Shown here in pieces: positions 13,201-23,309 of a stretch of 64,000 bases of DNA. The position numbers were made by a program, and so were the translations under genes. The stretch is from contig NCSJ02000211.1 in the NCBI GenBank assembly GCA_002812745.2, forward strand, positions 1-64,000. The letters are read 5' to 3'. The notes beneath the pieces are model-generated. The model did not search any database. It was given only the letters and a program-made list of their open reading frames with translations, and had not been told where the DNA came from. The stretch is from Scytalidium lignicola. Lineage: Eukaryota; Ascomycota; Leotiomycetes. The first letter of the stretch is position 1; each line of letters starts with the position of its first letter.

Positions 13201-13928
13201 TAGGTGTGGGTCGCATAGACATCGTTGAAACGCGTTTTATAGGAGTTAAGAGTAGAGGATGCTATGAGTGCGTATAATCTTGTATCAAATATAATAATAC
13301 CAGCTAACTTGAAATTCCAATCAGCACACCGGGTCTTACTATTGCGTAAGTCCCATATGTTCAATGTTCAAGACGGACAGAGAACTCTAAAATAAGATGA
13401 TTAACTCCTTTTTAGACGCCAAGCGCATATCGATCTTGAGTCACTTGTGATGGACGGAAAAGTGCGAGAACTGCGTGACCAATTCTGCACCTTCACCTGG
13501 TCCCGCCTTCTCTACAATGGCATGGTGAGTTGTTTTTCTCTCATTACTTGTTTACGGTTAATTTTATTGACTTTTGTTATTATAGTACTTTAGCCCTGAG
13601 AGAGAGTTTGTAAGTCTTTTTCACACTCACCAGATTCTTTAAAGGGTTTGTAACCTTTTAACGTCTTATATAGGTTGAGAAAGCCATGGTCTTAACCCAG
13701 CACAACGTGACTGGCGAGGTTCGCATGATGGCGTACAAGGGCAACGTGTACGTACAGGGCCGGAAGAGCGATGCAAGTAACCTTTACTCAGCGGAGGAAG
13801 CTTCTATGGACTCACTTGAAGGTTTCAGCCCAATGGATACCACTGGATTCATTGAGATCCAGTCAATTCGCCTCAAGAAGTATGGAGCGCAGAAGATTAA
13901 GGATGGCACGCCTCTCACAGAGTCTTAA
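10287..13928 (+). CDS. Argininosuccinate synthase, 17 exons
   Basis: ATP-dependent ligase joining citrulline and aspartate, the penultimate step of arginine synthesis. Seventeen exons join in phase to 415 residues, the family's usual length: 10287-10309, 10366-10379, 10445-10458, 10529-10555, 10701-10854, 10899-10991, 11042-11065, 11116-11153, 12308-12419, 12467-12506, 12739-12808, 12857-13022, 13204-13267, 13325-13345, 13416-13524, 13586-13609 and 13674-13928. The ATP loop [63 protein letters not shown] and the end [10 protein letters not shown] are all present. Intron 8 (11154-12307) is 1154 nt and holds a large inverted repeat; most other introns are 45-230 nt. Several positions differ from the usual consensus, such as FCTRFQGR. 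It may be a second copy rather than the housekeeping gene, which cannot be settled here. Confidence 0.9.
11154..12307 (+). repeat. Large foldback (inverted repeat) inserted in intron 8
   Basis: Two arms of about 210 bases, roughly 11689-11902 and 11920-12129, are imperfect reverse complements separated by a loop of under 20 bases. The inner ends are AACGAAGTCGTAGTTT and its complement. Flanking stretches 11160-11290 and 12130-12239 also share short purine-rich words (AAAGGAGT, GTGAGAGG) in inverted orientation. About 390 bases on the left (11291-11688) have no partner on the right. The structure fits a foldback or MITE-like insertion lying wholly between splice sites. No transposase frame and no clear target duplication were found. 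An N sits at 12240 beside the right edge. Confidence 0.7.
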
Positions 13929-14370
13929 GTTAGCAAAAATGAACCTTACCAGCATGAAATGGGTTGATGACTTCAGGTGATCATTGCATAGCTAAACATC
14001 GTCGGACGCTATATATACAGTAAAGCTTGATGAATTTCCAACCAATGAGACAGCAGACATTCATGAGGCAGTAGCTAATCAAATCAAATATTGAGAAGCT
14101 CATGACCAATCAATTGTGATGTTCTGGTTATGTCGCTAATAGAGTATCGTTCTGTCGAGAGAAAGGCTGTAACAGTGTCAGCTCTCGGACCGCAAACTTC
14201 CTTGCGTGTCTATACGACACCACAACATCTGAAGCCTTGGTCATCCCGCCACCCTTTCTAAAGGGTTGGATCAATGTAACGGCCCCGATGTTGTTCGATA
14301 GCGAGACTAACAGGACACTTGATCTCGGAAATTTAAATATCATGTCATTATGGAGAGTCGTAATATGAGT
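13929..14370. other. Convergent intergenic region
   Basis: About 440 bases between two convergent genes. A minus-strand open frame at 14128-14343 has no motif. Nothing else was noticed. Confidence 0.4.
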
Positions 14371-15510
14371 CTACTTTGAAAAAGTATCTGCCAACCTGTA
14401 TACTAGCTTCCTGCCACTCACATTACCTTCTCTTAGCTCTTGCAGTCCTTTTAGGATCCCATCTAACCCACACTCTCCCACTTTTTGAGGGTGGGGATTG
14501 ATCTTTCCTTCCTCCAGCAACTTCTCGCAGATGCCACACCACCTCTTTGCAAACTCAAAATCCTCAGAGCTTCCAGGGAACTTCATACCTGGAAACTCTA
14601 CATCCTCGCCGCTCACGGTATATCCAAGTGTATAAGTTACTTCGACATCTCCTCGTGGAAATTCCTCCCGCAGCAGCATCCCTTATTTAGTTCCGGTCGT
14701 GGTGGAAAGAGCATCTGCACAGATCCTCGCGGATTCAGGCGTGGAAATTGTATCAAATGCGTACATAAGGCGATTATTGGTATATTCTCGGATTTTCTTG
14801 GCGCAATCCGGATCCTGATAGTTGAAAGCCGCTGCAGCGCCTGCCCGTTTCACGATGTCGAAATTATGAGGAGAACAAGTTGTGATGGGAGTGAGCCCTG
14901 ACCTATAAATAAGGAGGTTAGAACGCCTACCATATAAAAGATCATGCTATCTGTGGTTAAGATTTAGGGTTTAATCTGCTTACAACTTCGCAAATTGTAT
15001 GGCGACAGTGCCAGTCGAAGTACTTCCACCATAAATGAGGATTGATTCTCTTTCTTTCGACGGCTTTGTGGGCATCGGAAGTTTCATGGCCTGGTACATA
15101 CCCTGCCCTACGGTGTACAGCGCAACAGGTAGGGTTGACATTTCATCAGAGCCTAGCCCAGCGGGTTTTCTTAGCACAAGGTCTCCTTTAACGACAATAT
15201 ACTCGGCGAAGACACCATTTTCTGGCTGAAGCTTATTGCCTCCGTGGGTAAACGCTCCCACGATATCACCTTTCTTAAGAGGCTTTGTAACTCCTGTGCC
15301 TATCTCTTCCACAATACCGGCACAGTCACACCCCAATAGGCAACCCGGCGCTGCCAGATCCATATCGACATGCTTCCAGTCTGCGGGATTGAGAGCGACA
15401 GCGATCGTCTTGAGGAGGACGTAACCATCTCGAAGTTTAGGAATAAGTCTGTTGTCCACAACACGGGCATCTTTGAGGTCATACAGCACCACAGCTTTCT
15501 GAGTTGTCAT
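14371..15510 (-). pseudogene. ToxD/trans-enoyl-reductase-like MDR gene with one in-frame stop
   Basis: Medium-chain dehydrogenase/reductase of the zinc-less enoyl-reductase type, like LovC/ToxD partners of fungal PKSs, which reduce enoyl intermediates with NADPH. Exon 1 is 15510-14984 and exon 2 is 14902-14371, with an 81 nt intron. The groove motif ALNPADWKHVD, LGCDCAGIVEEIG, GDIVGAFTHGG and the nucleotide loop IYGGSTSTGTVAIQFAKLSG are intact. A TAA at 14685-14683 follows about residue 248 (ALSTTTGTK-stop-GMLLREE), where family members have Tyr. The reading frame then stays open for about 100 codons to the normal end. A single base change (TAT or TAC to TAA) explains it, so this is a very recent pseudogene, a sequencing error or a read-through case. 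No PKS lies in the window. Confidence 0.8.
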
Positions 15511-15824
15511 TGTAATAGTTTAGATGCCAAATAAAGAGGGTGCAGTATAAAGAACGTATTGATGTGGTTGTGTCAGATATGTTAGAGATCGGCGCGCAAT
15601 GGTTAGGTTATATCACATATATATTGTATGGTACAGTAACTCAATCGATTGCTAGTGTGGACAATATATAAAATAAAGGAATAAGCAGTGAAAACTCTTC
15701 GTATACCCATCCGTTTACTTTGTCACCTATTCCCTCGGTCGGTAAAAGTGGAATCACTTAGTTCTATTGAAATTGTTAGTTTAATTGGTTCAATGGTCAT
15801 CATTTAGTTGGTTCAACGGTCATC

Positions 15825-15980
15825 CGGCCGCTAGATGTATCACTCACTTATGCGAAGGCATAACTCTACTGAAATTATTAGTTTAATTGGTTCAGTGACC
15901 ATCATTTAGATAAACGAGCTAATTAAGTGTAAAATTTCAGTAGAATTATATATTTGCATAAGTGATATTTCTACCGGCCG
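15825..15980. mobile_element. MITE-like inverted-repeat element with a nested partial copy
   Basis: The ends start CGGCCG and share about 45 bases in inverted orientation; TAGATGTATCACT...CTTATG and TTCTACTGAAAT match the complement of the right end. A 39-base segment inside it (15873-15911) is repeated with a few changes at 15768-15806. A further left-end-like piece beginning CGGTAAAAGTGGAATCACTT lies at 15738. This suggests a nested or tandem insertion of a short non-autonomous element. No coding capacity was seen. The target duplication is unclear. Confidence 0.55.
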
Positions 15981-16105
15981 AGGATAATTAGCTACAGTTG
16001 ACTACAGTCAGTTACGTGAGCACTAATTAATCTCTGTCACGGTTTGATACTGTATATGCGCAGTAGATTAATTAATTGATTTGTAATTGATGTGTAATAT
16101 ATCAA

Positions 16106-16858
16106 CTACCATGGACTTAACCCATCTATCGTCGAGAATGTCCCAGTTTCTCCATCCTTCCCCAAAGTAGCCATCTTGACCACGATCCTCGCCCCATCAT
16201 CCAACGTCCCTGTCCCTTGAAAATTGTTTAAATTGGTCCCAATATACCCGGGGCACACCGCATTCACCTTGAACCCCTTCTCTACTGTCTGTGACGCAAA
16301 GTGTGCCATGACCATATTCACGGCCGCCTTGCTGCTCCGATACGCCAGCATAGGAACTTTGGTCCAAGGGTCAGAGAAGTCGGTTGACTGGGTCAGAGAA
16401 CCGGCCATTGAGGAGACAAACACAATCCTCGGGTTTTCTGATTTCTCAAGCAGAGGGAGAAATGCATCAGTCACGGCTGCTGTCCCGAAAACATTGACGT
16501 CGAAGGTTTTAGCCATGCGTTGCCGGAGCGAGTACTCCATCTCCCTCCCCTCAAAGGAGATGCCTGCATTGTTAATAAGGACATCGAGACGGCCAAATTC
16601 CCTCTCGACATAGTCTCGGGCCGTCATGATAGAGTCATCGTCTGTAATGTCGAGTTGCACGGAGGAGGCCGAGAGACCCTCTGAGGAGAGCTCTGCTGCG
16701 GACTTGGCACCCTGGGAGGCGTCACGAGAGCCAATGATGACATGGTAGCCGGGGTGCTCTTGGATGAGTTTACGCGCGGTACCAAAACCGATACCACGGT
16801 TCGCGCCGGTGATAAGCACGATGTTTGAGGACACTTTAGATGCAATGATAGCGGCCAT
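16106..16858 (-). CDS. Classical SDR, NADPH-type
   Basis: Intronless 250-residue short-chain dehydrogenase, probably a carbonyl reductase acting on a small ketone or aldehyde. The cofactor loop TGANRGIG is at residues 17-24, with Arg45 in GSRD after beta-2 favouring NADPH. LDIT is at 69-72 and NNAG at 96-99. Asn122 lies in DVNVFG, and the catalytic Ser is at 149/150 with Tyr173 and Lys177 (YRSSK). PGYIGTNL follows. The C-terminus GETGTFSTIDGLSPW is complete. The start at 16858 gives MAAIIASKVSSNIVLITG, the expected short lead-in. No damage is seen. It lies downstream of the MITE, on the same strand as the disabled enoyl reductase. Confidence 0.9.
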   Translation of the reverse strand: MAAIIASKVSSNIVLITGANRGIGFGTARKLIQEHPGYHVIIGSRDASQGAKSAAELSSEGLSASSVQLDITDDDSIMTARDYVEREFGRLDVLINNAGISFEGREMEYSLRQRMAKTFDVNVFGTAAVTDAFLPLLEKSENPRIVFVSSMAGSLTQSTDFSDPWTKVPMLAYRSSKAAVNMVMAHFASQTVEKGFKVNAVCPGYIGTNLNNFQGTGTLDDGARIVVKMATLGKDGETGTFSTIDGLSPW

Positions 16859-17980
16859 GGTAGATGGGATGATTGAGCCGGTTCAATTTAGGCGTGAAGG
16901 AATGATGTTAATCTTAAGGATAGAATACCATCCTTCCTGGGCTCTCTCTTGCAAGTACTTAAAGCACATCAAGACAAACCACCGTATCCATTAGTAAACC
17001 TAGCGCCGAACTAATTGCAATCCCCGTAGTAGGTGGCCGGATTTAAAGTCTACTTCCGTCCCCTGGAACCCTGCCTGCAGCAAAAGCCGGTACACGTACC
17101 GGCGCTTAAGTATTTGCGGGATGTGGAATAATGCTCCTATTGACCAATACAGACGTACGGCACCTTACCAATATCCATACTTTGTCAGCGGAAGCCCCAC
17201 AGATCGACTGATCAGGGTTGATACAGCCGAAGCAAGCTCACAGTAGAATTATAAATCAGAGCAGACGGTAATGCGCTGCTGCAGGCTGAAGATAGCCAAT
17301 CGAATATCTATTTTTCTAAAGTCCACTCGAAGATCTAGCTGGCGATTATCCGTAAGATACACTCCAGGAACAACGAGTACTTCGAGCCAGAAAGAAACAC
17401 ACAATGGGGGAAAGTGGAAGAAAAGATTTCATGCTTTGACTTTCTCCTGCACTATGGCATCGTTATATCGGCTATGCTGGACTATGAGCACGCTAGATCT
17501 GGTGTTGAGGGTGACCCGTACGTTGTCTTCCTCAGATTCCTTAAATGGCTACCACCGACTGTACCAAACGATCTGAAATTCCTTCAGGTAGTAGAACTGG
17601 AGGTCAAGTTCAAAGGAAAGGCTTGGCCCAACAGGTTTCCGTGATTTCCGGAGGTTACCAGCCAAGCATATGAACCTAATAGACCTCGGCGCATTTCGGA
17701 ATAGCATGCATAATTTGTATTGATATGGTACAAAGGTAGTAAGTTAACGTGGTTCCCACTCAAACGGGCCCCCTATTAACCGGGCCACTGAAATTTAATT
17801 GAACTAACTCGTAAACTGGAGACGCCTTTTTGTATTGTATTGGTATTAAGTTGAATCATCATTTTGTGTGCGGCAGTAATGCTATTTTATAATGTTATCC
17901 ATTTATATAATAAAAAGTGAAGACGCAAACTTACGAGAAGGAGATTCAAGAGGTATTGGTCGTTCCAAGTCATGTATTTT
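16859..17980. other. Intergenic, with a possible unrecognised gene fragment
   Basis: Within this 1.1 kb, the plus strand is open from about 17330 to 17641 and encodes a plausible protein tail (NNEYFEPERN, ISCFDFLLHYGIVI, FLRFLKWLPP). A stop lies upstream at about 17334, and no start or splice partner was found. I do not recognise the family. It may be a 3' remnant of a fungal hypothetical gene. Confidence 0.3.
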
Positions 17981-18409
17981 CTATTTCACTTGATCCCAGG
18001 AATAGCTAACAAGAAAAGAGAAAAGTGTCCAAGATACAAAATTGCCTAACATCTGAAAGATACCCCAACGAGCTCGGCGATTTGTAATCTGTTCGATAAG
18101 CCAACCGTCATCAACGGCGCCCCAGACACTTTCAATACAGATCAGGTTTCCATAAATAACAGGGAAGACATCGTTGCAGAGTATATTCTCGAACTCATCC
18201 ATAGACATATTAAGACCATGTAGAGTTCTTGCTATGTAATTGGTATACAGTGGCGTAAGTTCGGTATCAAGGAAGAGATCCGACAGTGCAATGCAGGCTT
18301 CCTGTTCGTCCTCGGTAAGGGTATTAGTAGTGCTCATGGTATTGGTAGTTTCGATTGTATTGGTTGTTTTGGTGGTATTGGTAGTGTTCGTGGCGGTTAG
18401 GGTGCTCAT
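17981..18409 (-). CDS. Small DUF7079-like protein with Thr/Asn repeat N-terminus
   Basis: Single-exon open frame of 142 residues. Residues 1-32 are a low-complexity Thr/Asn tract (ATNTTNTTKTTNTIETTNT). From about residue 38 a compact region reads ALSDLFLDTELTPLYTNYIA and later VFPVIYGNLICIESVWGAVD. This resembles DUF7079 domains, which are known from bacteria and sporadically from fungi and have no assigned role. The last 30 residues are hydrophobic and aromatic (FQMLGNFVSWTLFSFLV) and could be a membrane segment. The start is taken as the first Met. The repeat is also clean at the DNA level (GGTAGTGTT-like units), so its length may vary between strains. Assignment to DUF7079 is from memory of the pattern. 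Confidence 0.5.
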   Translation of the reverse strand: MSTLTATNTTNTTKTTNTIETTNTMSTTNTLTEDEQEACIALSDLFLDTELTPLYTNYIARTLHGLNMSMDEFENILCNDVFPVIYGNLICIESVWGAVDDGWLIEQITNRRARWGIFQMLGNFVSWTLFSFLVSYSWDQVK

Positions 18410-18867
18410 GATTGTTTTGATGCAACAACTCAGTTGCTAGTTTTCAATCACGAAAGTCAGTAGTAGTAGCGATTTGCGGATAGTCTCAGAATTAAAGTAG
18501 TGATAGGTAAGTCTGTTCGTTAAAGAATTCACGGAGTAGTGAATAATTAATAAAGCTTGGTAGAATGGAGCTTTTAACCAAAAGATTCACAAATGGGCTG
18601 GCTAATGGAATGGCTTTGGTGTACGGAGAGCGAGGCCATTTGTTTGTCACAACTGTTGCCTGACNTTTTTTCAGGCAGGAAAAAGATAGAACTTTGCTTG
18701 CCAAGTTGTAGGAGAAAGAGAGGGTTCTGGGTGAATTGCAAAGTGAATGCGAGAAGAGCAGCATCAGGGGAGAAATAGACCAAATGGGATGTTGCAATTC
18801 ACTAGTTGATGCGAATTCGTTTGTAGCCTACGATTCATGCCTTCCCTTTGTATCTTAGAATCTACTT
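18410..18867. other. Intergenic, no supported gene
   Basis: Contains an N before a T run at 18665. Short overlapping open frames on both strands cross the N and cannot be trusted. No motif was recognised. Confidence 0.4.
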
Positions 18868-19057
18868 TTACCATGACACTCGCCAACCTCAATACAACTT
18901 CTTCAATCTATTTCTACCACGTTACTCTCTAACCTTGGTAACTTCTATTACATCGCTTTCCAACTTCAATACAACTTCTTCAACTTTTACCATGCCACTT
19001 TCTAACTACAAGACAACTTCTTCAATCTACTCTGGCAACGCTACTCTTTCACCTTAA
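18868..19057 (+). repeat. Degenerate tandem repeat, about 46-60 base units
   Basis: The phrase ACAACTTCTTCAATCTA recurs with small changes at about 18896, 18971 and 19012. It alternates with TACCATGCCACTTTCTAAC-like phrases. The copies are pyrimidine-rich on the plus strand and imperfect. No reading frame is conserved through them. They precede the methyltransferase remnant. Confidence 0.5.
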
Positions 19058-19327
19058 CAGGCAACTATCCTTCGGTATAACTTCTTCCCACTTGCGAGTA
19101 TCCTTCCCTCTCCCTTCATTCTTCTCAATCTTCGTCTAGGCTACCTCACCTTTCCTCACATCTTCTTCCCATTCGTGAGCTAACTGGCATTCTTGAATAG
19201 CACATTACCATACTTAAAATTTACCCGCAGCACCTTTGAAGCACATAACTACATCTCCATCAAGGTACATTCCAAGCTCTCTCTAGCTTTACCCTTTCAT
19301 AGTGCTGGCCAGACCAGAATAGTCGTC

Positions 19328-19582
19328 ATGGCCTTATTTACGCCACCGCGGCGGAAGGACCTGGCGGAATTTGCTGAATATCACACGAAGCACTTCGATG
19401 AACTAGCTGCGCGCTACGATGGGGGCATGCTCACCATCGCGGAGAAACAAATCACCACGGTCAAGTCTGGAAAGTTAGGAGCAGGGCACCATGTGTTGGA
19501 TATTGGTTATAACACTAGCACGTTAACGCTCCACTGCAAGGACCTGGTCGGCAGTGGCGGATATGTTCTTGGAGAGACCTGA
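19328..19582 (+). pseudogene. SAM-dependent methyltransferase 5' remnant
   Basis: An 85-codon open start encodes MALFTPPRRKDLAEFAEYHTKHFDELAARYDGG followed by HHVLDIGYNTSTLTL and DLVGSGGYVLGE. This is the beginning of a UbiE/Coq5-like class I methyltransferase common in fungal metabolite clusters (H-hFD-A-YDGG, then VLDIGCGTG-LTL). The glycine-rich SAM loop is degraded: Cys-Gly-Thr-Gly has become Tyr-Asn-Thr-Ser. The frame stops at 19580-19582, where an acidic GIDIS-type block should follow. Weakly related coding (PAGKVHFAEEKG) continues after the stop, so the rest decayed in place. Confidence 0.6.
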
Positions 19583-21007
19583 TCCAGCTGGCAAGGTCCA
19601 TTTTGCAGAAGAGAAAGGACTTGAGCGGAGTGAAGTTCTAAGTCATGGACTGTAATGCTCTAGGCTTTGTTAGCACTATTACCAAGTCTGCTAAGAAGCT
19701 CCATTCCGACCAGATCCTCTTCTACCGCGNTTTTGGCAACCTTCTCTAAGATACAAAGATACAGGCCAAACTCTTCGCCACCTAATCCCTACTATTCGCT
19801 CTTGGCAGCAAGATCATCTTTGATCTTGGCTATCATAACAACGTATACTTTAACATCTTCATGACTAAGTACGTCGATAGGCTCAAGCAAGTGCAGGTGA
19901 AGGAGCGCTTCTCTGTCTACACCCCACATGACTTGAGTGCGGTAACGGTGTACGCCAAAATCATGGTCAAGGAGACTTTGTAGCAGTCCAAGAATAGCAA
20001 ACTCAAGGCAAGCAGCATCCAGTACACTCACAGCAAAAACGCCCAGGGCGGAGGCTAGCGAACAGCTGTACCAGAACGAGCGTAGCAAGTGGAAGTACCG
20101 GGCCGACCAGGTATTAAGGGTTGGAGATCACTCTGTTGAAGTGGTCAATCAGCAAATTTGGCATGATTTAAACCAGTATAGCAAAATCAAATGTCTCAAA
20201 AAGCTGCACGTCCTGCGATAAGACTGTCAACCGATCACCGTCGCCTGTGTTTTGGACCATGTTAACACGGAATAGAGTTGCATCCATCTCCGTTCAGATG
20301 GTGAGCTCTTGGACCCCGCTGATGTTACATGGCAGTGAAGCAGTGTCGTGGAAGCTGTTAGGAGATTGAGATTTGGTGGCAAAGCGTCCAATGGCTAGAA
20401 AGCCACTTCCACAGCAAGAGGGAAAGATCCTTCTTGTTGTCGATACAACAAAAAATCAGAAAATCACATCGATTCGAGTTGTAGCACGTCCCTCGTACAA
20501 CACTTCGTGCACGCTTGAAAGACAAAATTCAATTCTCAACTCTTTACACCAAACGCTTCAGAATGATCCAGCTTGAAAGAGGAATCATGAAAAGAATGGA
20601 TAATTTCTATGGGAAAGCGAGGATTACCTCCCAGACCTTCCAAGCGCTTGCGGGAAAGATAGTGAAGAACACCAAAGAATTAAACAACTGGAGCAGAGAA
20701 AGAGATCCTTGTCACAATGAATGATTGCATGAGGAGTTAGAGATTGACATGGTAAGTATTTCTACTTATATTGTAAAGCTTTATTTATTGACTTTATATT
20801 AACAAGCAGCCAGGTCCAGATTTGAAATGGACCAGACGTTGATAAAATTATTTGGTGGAGTTCGGAAGAGTCACCGATGAAGTGAGAATACATTTACAAA
20901 TCAGTGACTATCTGGCAATAGATCTGTCAGATATGAAGCAAAACAAGGCGTTTGCTGGACTCGATTTAGATGGTACCTTTCTGAAGAAGAAATGGACGAG
21001 GTAGGAA
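19583..21007 (+). pseudogene. Decayed coding region of unknown family
   Basis: Plus-strand stretches read like former protein but are broken by many stops, mostly TAG, TGA and TAA at plausible Gln, Trp and Arg positions. Examples are SKIIFDLGYHNNVYFNIF near 19805, ERSKWKYRADQVLR near 20065-20120 and SCIHLRSDGELLDPADVTW near 20275-20330. An N lies at 19730. I do not recognise the parent family. The sequence may be one long pseudogene or several fragments. Confidence 0.35.
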
Positions 21008-21418
21008 TTGAAAAATAAGTCAAGGGCTTTTCAATTACTGAAGACAAAAATAATACAGAATATTGAGACAGTTCGTGGTGCTGGGCGCCCACGAGGCAGC
21101 ATGATGCTTTATTTAAAGATAGCTTCTTTTATTTCCAAGTATACTACAATAATCAGTGTTGGTATATCATTTTATGCTATTATCACAGCTCAAGATTGGG
21201 AACGTCGACTAGGGAGAGAGGAAGTCTCCTGGTTTGGACCAGTCATAGGAGGAGAATTGTGGCTGGCAATAGGAAATATAATGGCTGATACTATTGGTGT
21301 TGTTTTTGGCAGTATTGTGGGAAGTATTGTGATGACAGCTAAAGTAGAATCTCTTGTAGTAATCAAGAGGGCGGGGGTGAGCTCAAGTATTTGGCCAAGA
21401 GACCGATTGATTTGTTGA
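21008..21418 (+). CDS. Hypothetical protein with two hydrophobic segments (fragment?)
   Basis: A 136-residue open frame: basic N-terminus (KNKSRAFQLLKTKIIQNIE), then RGAGRPRGSMML and a first hydrophobic segment (ISKYTTIISVGISFYAIIT). A charged loop (WERRLGREE) is followed by a second, Gly-rich hydrophobic segment near residues 93-112 (DTIGVVFGSIVGSIVMT). The preceding sequence is decayed coding DNA in nearby frames, so this could be the surviving 3' part of a larger membrane protein. The family was not recognised, and the start codon is only the first Met of the open stretch. Confidence 0.3.
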   Translation: MKNKSRAFQLLKTKIIQNIETVRGAGRPRGSMMLYLKIASFISKYTTIISVGISFYAIITAQDWERRLGREEVSWFGPVIGGELWLAIGNIMADTIGVVFGSIVGSIVMTAKVESLVVIKRAGVSSSIWPRDRLIC

Positions 21419-23309
21419 AGCTGGATACAGCCATTTTTTGCTCTCTTCGGATCTACACAAAGTTCAACTAACGTCAAAAATATCGACAAGCTTGTAGTTG
21501 TCCACAGTTCTAGAACTTGGTACGGTATAGTTCTAGGCCATAAAAGGGCTCGATACTGTTGAGACTGATTCACATGACCTCTGAGAGGTCTATCGACAAT
21601 CCTCTTGGAGTCATTACACAATGGGTAGTAGGATTAGTCATGAAAATTTAAATCATAATGTATATATATCAATATGCGTGATGATGGTCACATAATATTG
21701 TAATAAGTAATACATATTAAAAAGAATAACTATAAGATTATATGATATTAAAGTGATTAAAAGAGAATAGGTAGAATATCTAGTTTAATATTATAATGAA
21801 TATTTGTCTTGTTAAATGTTGACAATCTAATAAACTTAAGTCATCAAGGTGATATACTCTGAAACAAATTTTCTGTTTCTCTATTGCCCTTTATGTTCAC
21901 AATAAAGAATATATTAAATAACTATGACGCAGNTTTTTAAATAGACTAAAATCAAGATAATCTGGAAAATCTTTATAAAAATTCAAAGAATATTTAGAAG
22001 TAATAAATCCTGAGCACACACAAATAAACACCGATAACTCATATATTATAATATATTATCATGTATTATCTGAGCATTAGAAAAACGTGACATCGGCCCA
22101 AATCGCATTGAATTAGGTCTGGATATGCACAAAGGAAACATAACAACGGGCTAACGGCCGTAATCACCGCGTAACTAGGCTCTAGGTAGTAACCAAAGCA
22201 TCCATTATATAAACCAGCGGCCACCTCAGCAATTGCTACAGTAATTGCCGTTCATCCGTGAAATTGAAAATTTGATGATGAAACTGGACAGTGGAACCCA
22301 TACGAAGTCAAAGTGGAGGTCATGCTCACAAAATTGAATCGAGCCGTCAAGCAAATTGATTCGCAGACATCAAGAGATATTTCATTCATTTTTGCAACTC
22401 TGATGCGCTTCAATTATATATATACTAGAACGAAGTTTTCCAGTAGTCACGGCCTAGTTTTAGTAGAACTCGTAACATTCAAATTGCGCTTTCGTTGCAG
22501 TTCAAGATAGACGATATTAATAGCTTCAAAGTTATACGACGATAGTAGATACAACATTACTAATTCAGAATTACCTGTCTGACATCCGAGGCTGATAATT
22601 TAAAGCGGATTTAAGCAACACTACAAGTGTATTTGGTAAGGAGGGCTCTTTGCAATAATGGACAGAAATCAACGACTTAACTCCGGTGTAGAAGCCACCT
22701 CCAGGGCAACCCTGTGCNAAAAAGATATTGTCAGATTAGATCATATAGTTCGATTGTAGAATAATAGAAGGAGAATCTAACTATGCATAAACATGAAATA
22801 GGGGTTATAACTCTTCCCAGATAAGTAGGTTTATAAGGTGTCGATGTGGCCTGACCATCTATCTAACAGATATACAAGTATAAGTAGTCAGCAATTGAGT
22901 TTTCTTTTTTGCCCAAAAGTCTGACAAACTCCATATTGGTTTCAATCTACCTAGCGTAAAGCCCCTAACTTTTATAGCACTTAGGGGTCTCCTGTATGTG
23001 GGCGCCAATGAAAGGTTTAGTTTATGCTAGTGTTACGGCATTCTTTAAGCCTCCCCTCCCCCCGGACCGGATTCCACATACTAGATCATTCTACCAGGAC
23101 AAAAGAGCCATTTGACCGAAGGCTATGCTATTCTCCACGGGCATAATGAGTACCCCACTCACTAGGAAAGAAGATGTAGCGTAGATTTTCCTACCCTGAC
23201 ATATAAAAGGATTAGCCGCTTCATGCTATATCCTTTCTGTTTACTCCTGGCCGCCTAACAAATTCTCAAGTAGACGGACTCCGGGCCTCAGAGCTATATC
23301 TTCAATAAA
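21419..23309. other. AT-rich intergenic DNA
   Basis: Nearly 1.9 kb with very AT-rich parts (21640-22080) and Ns at 21933 and 22718, both next to homopolymers. No family motif was found on either strand. The last 80 bases before 23310 include CT-rich and CAAT-like sequence compatible with a promoter of the esterase gene. Confidence 0.45.

Noticed and set aside
10287..13928. Argininosuccinate synthase as a transposon-broken pseudogene
   Set aside because: The insertion lies wholly inside intron 8 and all 17 exons join in phase without a stop; the apparent shift at exon 13/14 disappears with donor GA/GTGCGT.
18868..19057. Tandem repeat considered as a CRISPR-like array
   Set aside because: Units are degenerate, unevenly spaced and without unique spacers; the genome is fungal.
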